DNA from: Sulfidibacterium sp964473395
GTDB taxonomy: Bacteria; Bacteroidota; Bacteroidia; Bacteroidales; F082
DNA length: 40,860 bases
NCBI GenBank assembly: GCA_964473395.1
Contig: CAYYOW010000010.1
Location: forward strand, 1 to 40,860
Direction of reading: 5' to 3'
The position numbers were made by a program, and so were the translations under genes. This document shows positions 14,879 to 23,987 of this stretch, one piece after another (the first letter of the stretch is position 1; each line of letters begins with the position of its first letter). The notes beneath the pieces are model-generated. The model was not told the DNA's origin and ran no database searches. It saw only the letters and a list, made by a program, of their open reading frames with translations.

Positions 14879-16659
14879 TGAGCATGAAGATAATCAGAAT
14901 AAATAGAATATTGTTTTTTGTCTCCTGCATTCTGCTGACGTCTGCTGCTTTCGGACAGAGCAGGGCCGACACCTTGAAGCAGAAGCACAATGAGAGTGTT
15001 ACGATATACGGTAGTAGCCGTCCGGTTACGGGAGAAGCACTTAAAATAGGCCGCAAGCCACAGGTGCCGACGCTGGAAATGTCAGCACCTCCTGTATCCA
15101 CAGGCTTCCCCGACATCAAAACCCCCACCACTATTCAGCTGAAAGAGATAAGACCCTCATCGCACATCCCTACTTCACAACAGGTATTACCCTGGAAAAA
15201 TCTGTTGACATTGGGGCTGGGAAGCCGCATAAGCCCGTTGCTTGAATATTTTTATTCCGGCGGGAAGCCGAAACACTATCTGCTGACAGTTCATTTGCTG
15301 CATCACTCCTCTTTTTTAAACATCAAGAATTATCTACCTTCACCATATACCTACTCAAAAGCCGGTGTCAGTTTCGATAAATATTTCCGGTATCATGTAC
15401 TGGCCATCCGTGGTAATTACCGCATTAGCTCCAACCGCTACTACGGTTACAATACCAAAGGCGATACTTCGAATTACGACAAAGACAACGCCAGCCTGAA
15501 ACAGTATTACCAGGTAGCCTCCATAGGAGTGAAATTTGCCAGCAATTACCGTTCATCTTACAGACTAAACCATCTGTTCAGGGCAAATGCTTATTACCTC
15601 ACGGACAAACACGGAATGTCCGAAACTAACATGCATTTTGATTTCGATCTACACAAAGGATTCAGAGTCAGTAAGATTTTTAACCACCAACAGATCGGAC
15701 TGGAAGGCGACTTTGATTATTTCAAAAACAAAGCCACCGGTTTGCCCAAGGGCTACCAAACTAATCAGGATTACTATGCCCGTGTACTCCCCTATTTTGA
15801 CGCCCGTTATGGCATCTTTTCGTTCAAGGCAGGATTAAATTTTGAATGGTTAAAACAGGATAAGGGGAAATTACATTTTTACCCTTATCTACATGTTAAC
15901 GTGAATGTTGCTCCGGGAGTTTTCTCCTTTTTCGGTGGCGTTGACGGTGGGCTAAAGAAAAGCTCCTATCTGGACTTGAGTCGTGAGAATCCATATCTCG
16001 GTTCCTCACAAAACAATTTCCGTTGGGAAAACACCCAATTTGAAGCCTTTGGTGGGTTCCGGGGAAATATTGCCCGGCATTTTGGTTTTGAGTTCAGAGC
16101 AGGTTACCGGAAGTTTTCGGATATGGCTTATTTTGACCGCTGGAGTTTTTTTGTAGGACCTTTCCTCAACAGTTCGGGTAATTATGTACCTTACAAAAAC
16201 GAATTTTCTGTTTTATATGCCAACGGGCATGTCTTCGATTTGAGCGGCAGCCTGACTTATGCCAATACGCCAAACCTGGACCTCTGGCTGAAAGGTGAGT
16301 ACCACAGCTATTCGCTTGCACCAAGTATCAAGCCCCTATACAAACCATTGTTTACCATGCGTCTTGGGGCTTCTTATCTCATTAATAAAAAGGTGAAACC
16401 TTGGGTAGAGGTCTATTATATGGGGCAGCGGTGGGCTTCCCACGATTATTTTACAGGCTTTTTCATGAATATAATCCCTGATAATAACTATTATCTCAGT
16501 AGTTATTTCGACATTAACCTCGGTGTAGATTATCACATCGACAAACAGCTCACTGGATTTACCAGGGTAACAAATATGCTGAATAAGCAATATTATCGTT
16601 TTGACCAATATCCTGTGGCCGGGCTGGAAATCATGGTAGGTATCCGTTACCGGTTTTAA
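14878..16659 (+). CDS. Outer-membrane beta-barrel protein, TonB-receptor-like without plug
   Basis: 593 residues with a signal peptide (RILFFVSCILLTSAAFG, cleavage near residue 27). A short proline-rich segment (about 30-105) with ESVTIYGSSRP recalls the start of a TonB-receptor plug, but no full plug domain is visible; the rest is alternating aromatic/polar beta strands (e.g. YRISSNRYYGYNTKGD, YLHVNVNVAPGVFSFFGG) and it ends in a C-terminal Phe (GIRYRF), the signal for outer-membrane barrel insertion. The NMLNKQYYRFDQYPVAGLEI segment is typical of the last strands of TonB-dependent receptors. It overlaps the TPR gene by one base. A two-residue-later ATG (14884) is an alternative start. The cargo is unknown. 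Confidence 0.8.
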   Translation: MSMKIIRINRILFFVSCILLTSAAFGQSRADTLKQKHNESVTIYGSSRPVTGEALKIGRKPQVPTLEMSAPPVSTGFPDIKTPTTIQLKEIRPSSHIPTSQQVLPWKNLLTLGLGSRISPLLEYFYSGGKPKHYLLTVHLLHHSSFLNIKNYLPSPYTYSKAGVSFDKYFRYHVLAIRGNYRISSNRYYGYNTKGDTSNYDKDNASLKQYYQVASIGVKFASNYRSSYRLNHLFRANAYYLTDKHGMSETNMHFDFDLHKGFRVSKIFNHQQIGLEGDFDYFKNKATGLPKGYQTNQDYYARVLPYFDARYGIFSFKAGLNFEWLKQDKGKLHFYPYLHVNVNVAPGVFSFFGGVDGGLKKSSYLDLSRENPYLGSSQNNFRWENTQFEAFGGFRGNIARHFGFEFRAGYRKFSDMAYFDRWSFFVGPFLNSSGNYVPYKNEFSVLYANGHVFDLSGSLTYANTPNLDLWLKGEYHSYSLAPSIKPLYKPLFTMRLGASYLINKKVKPWVEVYYMGQRWASHDYFTGFFMNIIPDNNYYLSSYFDINLGVDYHIDKQLTGFTRVTNMLNKQYYRFDQYPVAGLEIMVGIRYRF

Positions 16660-16749
16660 CACCCGGGGATTTATAATTTTTGACAGTTTTTAGTTAATAA
16701 CTTCCTGCAAAAGAATGCTGCATGAATAAGTCAAAACCGTAATTTTACG

Positions 16750-16757
16750 TACCTTTG
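16750..16757 (+). promoter_or_regulatory. Candidate -7 box of gyrB
   Basis: TACCTTTG matches TAnnTTTG and lies 41 bases before the gyrB ATG. No good -33 TTG was found. Confidence 0.5.
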
Positions 16758-16798
16758 CACGTTTATAAGGAAAAAAATTCCAAAGAAGTTTTAGGATT

Positions 16799-18757
16799 AT
16801 GACAACAGACCAGAAAAACACTGATAATCAATACGATGCCAGTAACATTACCGTACTGGAAGGATTAGAAGCCGTGAGGAAACGTCCGGCAATGTATGTC
16901 GGCGACATTAGTGAACGAGGCTTGCACCATTTGGTTTATGAAGTAGTGGACAACTCCATCGACGAAGCCATGGCAGGCTATTGCGATGAAATTTTCGTTA
17001 CCATACACAAAGACGACTCCATAACGGTATCGGACAATGGTCGTGGCATTCCTACAGGCATCCATAAAAAGGAAAATCGCTCCGCTTTGGAAGTGGTTAT
17101 GACCGTATTACATGCCGGTGGAAAATTCGACAAAGGTTCTTATAAAGTTTCAGGCGGTCTGCACGGAGTGGGTGTTAGCTGTGTTAATGCATTATCCAGC
17201 AAGCTTATAGCAACTGTTTATCGCGAAGGTAAAATCTTCCGCCAGGAGTATGAGAAAGGACATCCGCTGGAAGATGTGAAAGCTATTGGTGAGTCAGGCA
17301 AAACCGGTACGACAGTCCATTTTATTCCCGACAATACCATTTTCACTGTAACATCGTATAATTTCGAAACACTGGCAATAAGGTTACGTGAACTGGCCTT
17401 CCTGAACAAAGGTATCAGGCTTTTGCTTACCGATGAGCGTAATACAGATGAAGAGGGCACACCGGTTTCGGAGTCTTTTCATTCGGAAAACGGGTTATCT
17501 GATTTTATCGAATATCTCGATGAGAACCGCGAATCGCTTATTTCGGATGTTATTTCTATGGAAGGGGAGAAAAACGGCGTTCCCATTGAGGTTGCCATGA
17601 AGTACAACACCTCTTTTACTGAGAACCTCCACTCCTATGTCAACAATATCAACACCCACGAGGGCGGGACGCACCTCTCCGGCTTCAGACGGGCACTTAC
17701 CCGTACGCTGAAAAGCTATGCCGAGAAATCAGGAATGCTTGCCAAGCTGAAATTCGACATCAACGGGGATGACTTTCGTGAAGGCCTTACGGCCGTCATT
17801 TCCGTAAAAGTGATGGAACCACAGTTTGAAGGGCAGACCAAAACCAAGCTGGGTAACTCGGAGGTAATGGGTGCCGTGGATCAGATGCTCAGTGAACATC
17901 TTGCTTCTTACCTTGAAGAACATCCCAAAGAGGCAAAGACTATCGTGCAAAAAGTAATCCTGGCTGCTACGGCACGCCATGCCGCACGCAAAGCACGCGA
18001 GCTGGTGCAGCGCAAAAATGTACTTACCGGTTCCGGCCTTCCAGGGAAATTATCAGATTGCTCCGAGCGTAACCCGGAAGTGTCAGAACTGTACCTCGTG
18101 GAAGGAGACTCAGCCGGTGGCACAGCCAAACAGGGCCGCGACCGGAAATTCCAGGCCATTCTCCCATTGCGCGGTAAAATCCTGAACGTGGAAAAAGCAC
18201 TACCTCACCGAACTTTTGAGAGTGAAGAGATAAAAAATATTTATACAGCTCTTGGTGTACACCTCGGCACGGAAGAAGACAGCAAAGCCCTGAACATCAC
18301 CAAATTGCGTTATCACAAAATTATTATTATGACGGATGCCGATGTGGACGGAAGCCACATTGCCACACTGATTCTGACCTTCTTTTTCCGTTACATGCAC
18401 GAACTGATTGAAAGGGGCTATGTTTACATTGCCACACCTCCTCTGTACCTGATTCGTAAAGGGAAAACAGAACGTTACTGCTGGAATGAAGAGGAACGCG
18501 TTCAGATTATTAGTGAGCTCGGTACCGACGGTACCGACAAAGGCATTCATATTCAGCGTTACAAAGGTCTCGGTGAAATGAACGCGGAACAGCTCTGGTC
18601 AACCACCATGGATCCTGCCCGCAGAACGCTGCGCCAGGTAACCATCGAAAATGGCTCGGAAGCCGACCATGTCTTCTCCATGCTTATGGGCGACGACGTT
18701 CCTCCACGTCGCGCTTTCATCGAAGCCAATGCCAAATATGCCAATATTGACGCTTAA
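16799..18757 (+). CDS. gyrB: DNA gyrase subunit B
   Basis: 652 residues, the usual length for GyrB without the large proteobacterial insert. With GyrA it introduces negative supercoils using ATP. The GHKL ATPase domain shows ALEAVRKRPAMYVGD, EVVDNSIDEAMAG, DNGRGIPTGIH and GGLHGVGVSCVNALS; the transducer has FREGLTAVISVKVMEPQFEGQTK (in two parts: FREGLTAVISVKV, then PQFEGQTK); the TOPRIM domain has LVEGDSAGGTAKQGR, PLRGKILNVEKA and the DADVDGSHIATL metal site; the tail has QRYKGLGEMNAEQLW and DPARRTL. The Bacteroidetes gyrase/topo IV call is clear because of the length and the RGKILNVEKA plus tail motifs. It has its own -7 box and a strong terminator. Confidence 0.97.
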   Translation: MTTDQKNTDNQYDASNITVLEGLEAVRKRPAMYVGDISERGLHHLVYEVVDNSIDEAMAGYCDEIFVTIHKDDSITVSDNGRGIPTGIHKKENRSALEVVMTVLHAGGKFDKGSYKVSGGLHGVGVSCVNALSSKLIATVYREGKIFRQEYEKGHPLEDVKAIGESGKTGTTVHFIPDNTIFTVTSYNFETLAIRLRELAFLNKGIRLLLTDERNTDEEGTPVSESFHSENGLSDFIEYLDENRESLISDVISMEGEKNGVPIEVAMKYNTSFTENLHSYVNNINTHEGGTHLSGFRRALTRTLKSYAEKSGMLAKLKFDINGDDFREGLTAVISVKVMEPQFEGQTKTKLGNSEVMGAVDQMLSEHLASYLEEHPKEAKTIVQKVILAATARHAARKARELVQRKNVLTGSGLPGKLSDCSERNPEVSELYLVEGDSAGGTAKQGRDRKFQAILPLRGKILNVEKALPHRTFESEEIKNIYTALGVHLGTEEDSKALNITKLRYHKIIIMTDADVDGSHIATLILTFFFRYMHELIERGYVYIATPPLYLIRKGKTERYCWNEEERVQIISELGTDGTDKGIHIQRYKGLGEMNAEQLWSTTMDPARRTLRQVTIENGSEADHVFSMLMGDDVPPRRAFIEANAKYANIDA

Positions 18758-18774
18758 GAGGTTATAATCCTAAC

Positions 18775-18805
18775 AAAAAAGGCTGCCCTGTGAGCAGCCT
18801 TTTTT
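18775..18805. terminator. Bidirectional terminator between gyrB and pckA
   Basis: AAAAAAGGCTGC and GCAGCCTTTTTT form a perfect 12-bp stem with loop CCTGTGA. A- and T-tracts flank both sides, serving both convergent genes. Confidence 0.9.
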
Positions 18806-18826
18806 GTTTGAAAGTGTTTTCCATGA

Positions 18827-20431
18827 TTACAACTGTGGTCCGGCAGCCACCAGACGTTTTCCCTCCTCGTTATCGGTATATTTTTTAAAGTTCTCAATAA
18901 ACATGGAGGCCAGGTCTCTGGCTCTTTTTTCCCACTCCAAAGGGTCGGAATATGTGTCGCTGGGATCGAGAATATCAGGATTGACATCGTGCAAAGAAAC
19001 CGGTACTTCAAGGTTAAAAATAGGAATCTTTTTGGTTTCGGCTCTTTCGATGGAGCCATCGAGGATGGCATCGATAATTGCACGGGTATCTTTGATAGAG
19101 ATACGTTTTCCCGTTCCGTTCCAACCGGTGTTTACCAGATAAGCTTTCGTGTTGTTGTTTTCCATCTTTCTGATCAGTTCTTCACCGTATTTGGTAGGAT
19201 GCAACGAAAGAAATGCTTCACCAAAACATGCTGAGAAGGTGGGTTGAGGGCTGGTGACGCCGCGTTCCGTTCCTGCCAGCTTGGCTGTAAATCCCGAGAG
19301 AAAATGATACTTTGTCTGCTCTTTGGTGAGCTTTGATACGGGAGGCAAAACACCAAATGCATCCGCGCTGAGGAAAATTACTTTTTGAGCATGTCCCCCT
19401 CTGGAAACCGGTTTTACTATGTTTTTGATGTGATAAATAGGATAAGAAACACGAGTGTTTTGGGTAACAGAGCCATCACTAAAGTCGATTTTTCCGTTTT
19501 CATCCACCGTTACATTCTCCAGCAGGGCATCACGTTTAATGGCATTGTAAATATCCGGTTCTGCCTCTTTGTCGAGGTTAATGACTTTGGCATAACACCC
19601 ACCTTCAAAGTTAAAGATGCCGTTGTCGTCCCAGCCGTGTTCGTCATCACCGATTAACATGCGTTTGGGGTCGGTGGAAAGGGTAGTTTTTCCGGTTCCC
19701 GATAGTCCGAAGAAGATGGCCACATCTCCGTCTTTTCCCGTGTTGGCCGAGCAGTGCATGGAGGCCATTCCGTGCAATGGTAAATAGTAATTCATCATGG
19801 CAAACATTCCCTTTTTCATTTCTCCGCCATACCAGGTTCCGCCAATCACATGCATTTTCTCCGTTAAATTAAACGCAGTGTAAACTTCTGAATTTAGCCC
19901 GTGTTCCTTCCACTTCTGGTTGACGGTTTTGGAGGCATTGATAGAAACAAAATCGGGTTCACCATAATTTTCCATCTCCTCTTCTGTGGGACGGATAAAC
20001 ATATTTTTTACAAAATGAGCCTGCCATGCTACTTCGGTAATAAACCGTACCTTCATGCGGGTTTCTTTGTTGGCACCACAAAAAGTGTCCATTACAAAAA
20101 GCCTTTTCCCGGACAGCTGTTTTACGGAAGTCTCTTTCAGCTCTTTCCAAACATCAATAGAAATCGGTTTGTTGTCGTTGGGCGAGGCAGGACTATTCCA
20201 CCAAATAGTGCCGCGGGTCAGGTCATCCTCCACAATATATTTGTCTTTAGGCGAACGGCCTGTAAAAATTCCAGTCATGACATTAACAGCGTCCAGTTCT
20301 GTTATCTGCCCATTTTCAAACCCTTCCAGTCCGGGTTTGGTTTCTTCTTCAAACAATGTTTCGTACGATGGGTTGTGAAGTATTTCTACTACATCTTTGA
20401 TTCCATACTGACTTAATTCCAGATTTACCAT
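18827..20431 (-). CDS. pckA: Phosphoenolpyruvate carboxykinase (ATP)
   Basis: 534 residues, standard for the ATP-type enzyme that interconverts oxaloacetate plus ATP with PEP, CO2 and ADP. The kinase-1a loop is FFGLSGTGKTTLSTDP (G242 onward), preceded by GTWYGGEMKKGMFAMMNY, and followed by the kinase-2 motif LIGDDEHGWDDNGIFNFEGG. FTGRSPKDKYIV and GFTAKLAGTERG are further signatures. In anaerobic Bacteroidetes this enzyme often fixes CO2 from PEP towards succinate. It is monocistronic on the minus strand. CAAAGCTA at 20472-20479 reads TAGCTTTG on its strand, a candidate -7 box 40 bases before the ATG. Confidence 0.96.
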   Translation of the reverse strand: MVNLELSQYGIKDVVEILHNPSYETLFEEETKPGLEGFENGQITELDAVNVMTGIFTGRSPKDKYIVEDDLTRGTIWWNSPASPNDNKPISIDVWKELKETSVKQLSGKRLFVMDTFCGANKETRMKVRFITEVAWQAHFVKNMFIRPTEEEMENYGEPDFVSINASKTVNQKWKEHGLNSEVYTAFNLTEKMHVIGGTWYGGEMKKGMFAMMNYYLPLHGMASMHCSANTGKDGDVAIFFGLSGTGKTTLSTDPKRMLIGDDEHGWDDNGIFNFEGGCYAKVINLDKEAEPDIYNAIKRDALLENVTVDENGKIDFSDGSVTQNTRVSYPIYHIKNIVKPVSRGGHAQKVIFLSADAFGVLPPVSKLTKEQTKYHFLSGFTAKLAGTERGVTSPQPTFSACFGEAFLSLHPTKYGEELIRKMENNNTKAYLVNTGWNGTGKRISIKDTRAIIDAILDGSIERAETKKIPIFNLEVPVSLHDVNPDILDPSDTYSDPLEWEKRARDLASMFIENFKKYTDNEEGKRLVAAGPQL

Positions 20432-20471
20432 AAGAAAATTATTTCGGTTTTAAATATTAAAGATTATTGAG

Positions 20472-20479
20472 CAAAGCTA
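20472..20479 (-). promoter_or_regulatory. Candidate -7 box of pckA
   Basis: The minus strand reads TAGCTTTG (TAnnTTTG). Upstream of it lies a short direct repeat, GTGAAAT twice. No -33 element is clear. Confidence 0.45.
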
Positions 20480-20601
20480 AAGTAAAAAGTAAGATGTGAA
20501 ATGTGAAATGATTAAAAACTGATGGTTTGCTGTAAAAAAGTTTAATTTTATCCCTTATTGTATGTGTTTCAGGAAAAATAGGCGCGACAGTTAAAAATAT
20601 G

Positions 20602-20609
20602 TACTTTTG
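20602..20609 (+). promoter_or_regulatory. Candidate -7 box of the miaB-mtaB operon
   Basis: TACTTTTG matches TAnnTTTG, 59 bases before the ATG at 20669. Confidence 0.45.
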
Positions 20610-20668
20610 CAGTCCGAAAAATTTCACCTACATGCGGCGGCAGTTTGGAAGTAAGAGAAGACAGAAAA

Positions 20669-22120
20669 ATGAGATACCATATTGTACAGTTAGGATGCCA
20701 GATGAATATCTCCGATGGAGAGCGGGTTCAGGATGTCCTGGACAAAATGGGATTTGAACCTACTGACAACGAAGAAGAAGCCAACCTGCTCGGTGTCATT
20801 GCCTGCTCTGTCCGGCAGAAAGCCATCGACAAGGTCTATTCGCGGATACAGAAATGGAACAAATGGAAGAATAAAAAGAACCTCATTACTTTCGTTACCG
20901 GATGTGTGCTGCCCGCTGACAGGGAAAAATTTCTAAAGCAGTTCGATATGGTCTTTACCATGAGTGAGTTGCCCACACTACCGGAAATGATTCAGCAATA
21001 TGGCATCGTTACGCCGGCAGGTATGCAAAGTCTGGACAATGGTATACAGGAAATGGAGCTTCCTGAAAAAGAGAGCCGTAACGAAGCAGACTTCCGGCTG
21101 GACAAGGCCGTTCTTCCGCAGAACAATAGAAGTGTTTTACATCCAGAAAAGGGCATCGAATCCTTTTGGCACATCACACCTAAATATGGCTCAGGCTACG
21201 AAGCCTACATCCCCATTCAAAACGGCTGTAACAAATTTTGTACTTATTGCGCCGTACCTTACACACGCGGCAGAGAAGTCTCCAGGCCCTCCGCCGAAAT
21301 TATGAGGGAGCTGAAAGACCTTGTGGATAAAGGTTACAAAAGCATCACCCTGCTGGGACAAAATGTTAACTCCTACGGGTTAGACAAAAAAGGCAGGGAA
21401 GTTCCATTTGCAGAACTACTGCACATGATGGGCGAATTTGGGAATGGCAGAAAAGAGAAGTTCTGGGTCTATTTCACCTCACCTCACCCGCGCGATATGA
21501 CCGACGAAGTAATTGAAGTCATTGCACGGTATCCCTGTCTTGCCAAACAAATCCACCTGCCCATCCAGTCGGGTGATGACGCCATGCTGGCACACATGAA
21601 TCGCAACCATACCATGGAGAAATACCGGCACATCGTACAGACTATTCGCCGGCTTCTTCCCGAAGCAACCCTGTTTACCGATATCATCGTGGGCTTCACG
21701 GACGAAACTGACCAACAAATTGAAAACACCCGAAAAGCCATTGAAGAGTTCCGTTACAACATGGCTTACATAGCACAATACTCGCCACGTCCGGGGGCTG
21801 CCAGTTCACGTTGGGAAGACAACATCCCGAAAGAGGTGAAAAAAGCCCGTTATCATATGCTTACGGAGGAGCTGATGAAACATTCGCTGGCCTACAACCA
21901 AAGCCTCATCGGAAAATACATGACAGTGTTAGTTCGTGGCAAAGACCGTAAAACAGATTACCTCTCGGCACTTACCGAAGGGAAAATTATTGTCCGTTTT
22001 GCTTCAACAGACGAAAATCTCATCGGACAGTTTGTGAAGGTAAAAATCCAAAGCGCAGCACCCTTTTCTACAGAAGGAGAGTTGGTAGCCAAAGAAGTTG
22101 AATATCCGGTAAACGCCTGA
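20669..22120 (+). CDS. miaB: MiaB-type tRNA methylthiotransferase, atypical clade
   Basis: 483 residues from the ATG at 20669 (an in-frame TTG at 20645 gives 8 more; less likely). MiaB adds the 2-methylthio group to N6-isopentenyl-A37 of tRNA using two Fe-S clusters and SAM. The N-terminal MTTase domain has Cys10 (LGCQMN), Cys46 (IACSVRQKAID) and Cys79 (TGCVLP); the radical-SAM triad is Cys187/191/194 (CNKFCTYC) with VPYTRGREVSRP; a C-terminal TRAM domain follows (about 420-475). The usual NTCSVRE is replaced by IACSVRQKAID, and a long linker with HITPKYGSGYEAYIPIQNGC precedes the radical-SAM site. These features recall MiaB-like proteins of Patescibacteria rather than standard Bacteroidetes MiaB. 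mtaB starts 3 bases after it. Confidence 0.85.
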   Translation: MRYHIVQLGCQMNISDGERVQDVLDKMGFEPTDNEEEANLLGVIACSVRQKAIDKVYSRIQKWNKWKNKKNLITFVTGCVLPADREKFLKQFDMVFTMSELPTLPEMIQQYGIVTPAGMQSLDNGIQEMELPEKESRNEADFRLDKAVLPQNNRSVLHPEKGIESFWHITPKYGSGYEAYIPIQNGCNKFCTYCAVPYTRGREVSRPSAEIMRELKDLVDKGYKSITLLGQNVNSYGLDKKGREVPFAELLHMMGEFGNGRKEKFWVYFTSPHPRDMTDEVIEVIARYPCLAKQIHLPIQSGDDAMLAHMNRNHTMEKYRHIVQTIRRLLPEATLFTDIIVGFTDETDQQIENTRKAIEEFRYNMAYIAQYSPRPGAASSRWEDNIPKEVKKARYHMLTEELMKHSLAYNQSLIGKYMTVLVRGKDRKTDYLSALTEGKIIVRFASTDENLIGQFVKVKIQSAAPFSTEGELVAKEVEYPVNA

Positions 22121-22123
22121 AAA

Positions 22124-23416
22124 ATGACGAAGAAAATTGCTTTTAAAACCCTCGGCTGCCGTCTCAACCTGTTTGAAACCGATGCGTTGGTGTCAGAATT
22201 TACCAGGAAAAACTACAAGATAGTGGACTTCGGTAAAGATGCAGACGTGTATGTTGTTAATACATGTACAGTTACCAACCAAAGTGACCACAAGTCAAAG
22301 CAGGTAATGAACCAAATGAAACGGCTGCATCCCAAAGCTTTAAAAATTGTAACTGGCTGCATGGCCACCAATTACAAAGAACAACTGGAGCAGAGCGGCA
22401 AAGTAGATTATGTGGTAGACAACGACCATAAAGCGGCCATCACCTCACTGGTGGAAGCCTGGTTTGATGGGGAGATCACCTCGCCTGACCGCTTTGAAAA
22501 AGACCTGTTCGGTTACGAACCTGCCGACACCACACTACACACTCGCAGTTTAATTAAAATTCAGGACGGCTGCAACAACTTTTGCACCTTCTGCATTATC
22601 CCAAAAGTTCGTGGCCGTGCCACCAGCCGGCCGGCAATGGATATTTATGAAAACATAAAGCAGGTCATTGCTTTCGGATACAAAGAAATTGTCCTTACCG
22701 GAGTAAACATTGGCCGTTATAAAGACGGCGAGACAGATTTTGAGAAACTGGTGGAACGGATACTGGAAATTCCCGGTGATTTTCGCGTACGCATCTCTTC
22801 CATGGAGCCTGATGGTTTCACCGAAAGTTTTTTCCGGCTATTCTCCCATCCCAAACTGACACCGCATCTGCACTTGTGTTTGCAGAGCGGCTCAGAGAAT
22901 ATTCTACTGAAAATGCGCCGCATGTACACTGCCCGGTTGTTTGAAGATATGGCTAATGAGCTGCGCCAGCGGCATCCCGGATTTAACCTCACAACGGATA
23001 TTATTGTGGGCTTTCCAGGCGAAACAGAAGAAGATTTCCGCGAAAGTGTGGCCATGGCAAAACGACTGCAATTCGGTCATATCCACACCTTTAAATACAG
23101 TGTAAGGCACGGGACAAGAGCAGAACTCATGCCCAACCAGGTTCCGGAAAAGGAAAAAACCAGCCGCTCGGAAATTATCCGTAACCTCTCGGACGAGATT
23201 AAACTCAACTACCGAAAAGCGTTTATCGGTAAAAAGCAAACGGTGCTGGTTGAACAATTTGATAAACGTGGTTTTGCCACGGGTTATGGCGAACATTATG
23301 TTCCGGTTATCATCAAGCAAAAAGGGCTGAAAAAGAATAAATTCTACGCCGTCACCCTCAGTGGGATAGAGATGCAGGAGGAACCCCTGCTCACCGGAGT
23401 ATTAAAGACGCAATAA
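22124..23416 (+). CDS. mtaB: tRNA t6A37 methylthiotransferase
   Basis: 430 residues. MtaB (YqeV type) converts t6A37 to ms2t6A37 in ANN-decoding tRNAs. The MTTase Cys are Cys12 (KTLGCRLN), Cys48 (VNTCTVTNQSDHKSKQ) and Cys79 (VTGCMA); the radical-SAM Cys are 150/154/157 (GCNNFCTFC) followed by IPKVRGRATSRP; TTDIIVGFPGETEEDF is also typical. GCRLN and NTCTVT distinguish MtaB from MiaB (GCQMN, NTCSVR). It is the second gene of a methylthiotransferase tandem. The rpsT gene follows after 91 bases with its own -7 box. Confidence 0.93.
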   Translation: MTKKIAFKTLGCRLNLFETDALVSEFTRKNYKIVDFGKDADVYVVNTCTVTNQSDHKSKQVMNQMKRLHPKALKIVTGCMATNYKEQLEQSGKVDYVVDNDHKAAITSLVEAWFDGEITSPDRFEKDLFGYEPADTTLHTRSLIKIQDGCNNFCTFCIIPKVRGRATSRPAMDIYENIKQVIAFGYKEIVLTGVNIGRYKDGETDFEKLVERILEIPGDFRVRISSMEPDGFTESFFRLFSHPKLTPHLHLCLQSGSENILLKMRRMYTARLFEDMANELRQRHPGFNLTTDIIVGFPGETEEDFRESVAMAKRLQFGHIHTFKYSVRHGTRAELMPNQVPEKEKTSRSEIIRNLSDEIKLNYRKAFIGKKQTVLVEQFDKRGFATGYGEHYVPVIIKQKGLKKNKFYAVTLSGIEMQEEPLLTGVLKTQ

Positions 23417-23461
23417 ATCAGAAAAATTCGGGCAAAGACTTTTTTATATTAAAAGTTTATT

Positions 23462-23469
23462 TAATTTTG
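23462..23469 (+). promoter_or_regulatory. Candidate -7 box of rpsT
   Basis: TAATTTTG matches TAnnTTTG, 38 bases before the ATG. No clear -33 TTG. Confidence 0.45.
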
Positions 23470-23507
23470 CAGCCCCAAAAGGAATATATAAAACAATATT
23501 TAGAATT

Positions 23508-23762
23508 ATGGCTAATCACAAATCAGCTCTCAAGAGAATCAGACAAAGCGAAACAAGAAGAGTACATAACCGTTACTATGCTAAAACAGTACGTAACGCA
23601 GTGAAAGCATTCAGATCGCTGACTGACAAGAAAGAAGCCGTTGAGCAAATGCCCAAGTTGTATGCAATGATTGACAAACTGGCTAAAAAGAAAATTATTC
23701 ACAAGAATAAAGCCGGTAATTTAAAATCAAAAATTACAAAACATGCCAGCACATTAGCATAG
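23508..23762 (+). CDS. rpsT: 30S ribosomal protein S20
   Basis: An 84-residue Lys/Arg-rich helical protein beginning MANHKSALKRIRQSETRRVHNR, the S20 N-terminus (written here as MANHKSALKRI then RQSETRRVHNR). It binds 16S rRNA helices 9 and 44 in early 30S assembly. The C-terminal KKKIIHKNKAGNLKSKITK is also typical. Length is normal. It is followed by its own terminator. Confidence 0.97.
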   Translation: MANHKSALKRIRQSETRRVHNRYYAKTVRNAVKAFRSLTDKKEAVEQMPKLYAMIDKLAKKKIIHKNKAGNLKSKITKHASTLA

Positions 23763-23782
23763 GCTATCCACTTTACGATATG

Positions 23783-23818
23783 AAAAATCCGGATGCTGAA
23801 AAGTGTTCGGATTTTTTT
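23783..23818 (+). terminator. Intrinsic terminator of rpsT
   Basis: AAAAATCCG (23783-23791) pairs with CGGATTTTT (23808-23816); further G-U and A-U pairs close the loop. It ends in a run of T. Confidence 0.85.
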
Positions 23819-23866
23819 GTTATCCAATATCATTTTGCCCAGAACATATAAGATTTACATAACCTG

Positions 23867-23987
23867 ACTCATGTTTTTTAACTGGCGGCGCAGATGACGC
23901 AAGCACCCGCATGTACCTGGTTCTATCTGGTTCTTCTATCTTTCAGGACTTATCCAACCCGAAAGAAAGAAGACAACCACATGGGGT
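23867..23987 (+). ncRNA. Candidate structured RNA between rpsT and dnaX
   Basis: The 280-bp gap holds no ORF but dense pairing. Arms ACTCATGT (23867-23874) and ACATGGGGT (23979-23987) close the element with one bulge. Inside, TGGTTCTTCTATCTTTC (23928-23944) pairs with 23961-23979 over 17 bp (one A-A mismatch, a two-base bulge), capped by GGA-CTTA-TCC. A GC-rich hairpin with arms GCGG (23885-23888) and CCGC (23907-23910) sits on the 5' side. A second CATGT (23910-23914) could compete for the 3' closing arm. A 6S-type RNA of Bacteroidetes (6S-Flavo) is one possible identity, not confirmed. No clear promoter or T-tract was found, and the strand could be the opposite one. Confidence 0.45.

Noticed and set aside
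23867..23987. SRP RNA, tmRNA, TPP or SAM riboswitch in the rpsT-dnaX gap
   Set aside because: None of the diagnostic cores (SRP GGAA tetraloop with its symmetric loop, tmRNA ends, TPP CUGAGA/ACCUG pair, SAM core) could be placed.
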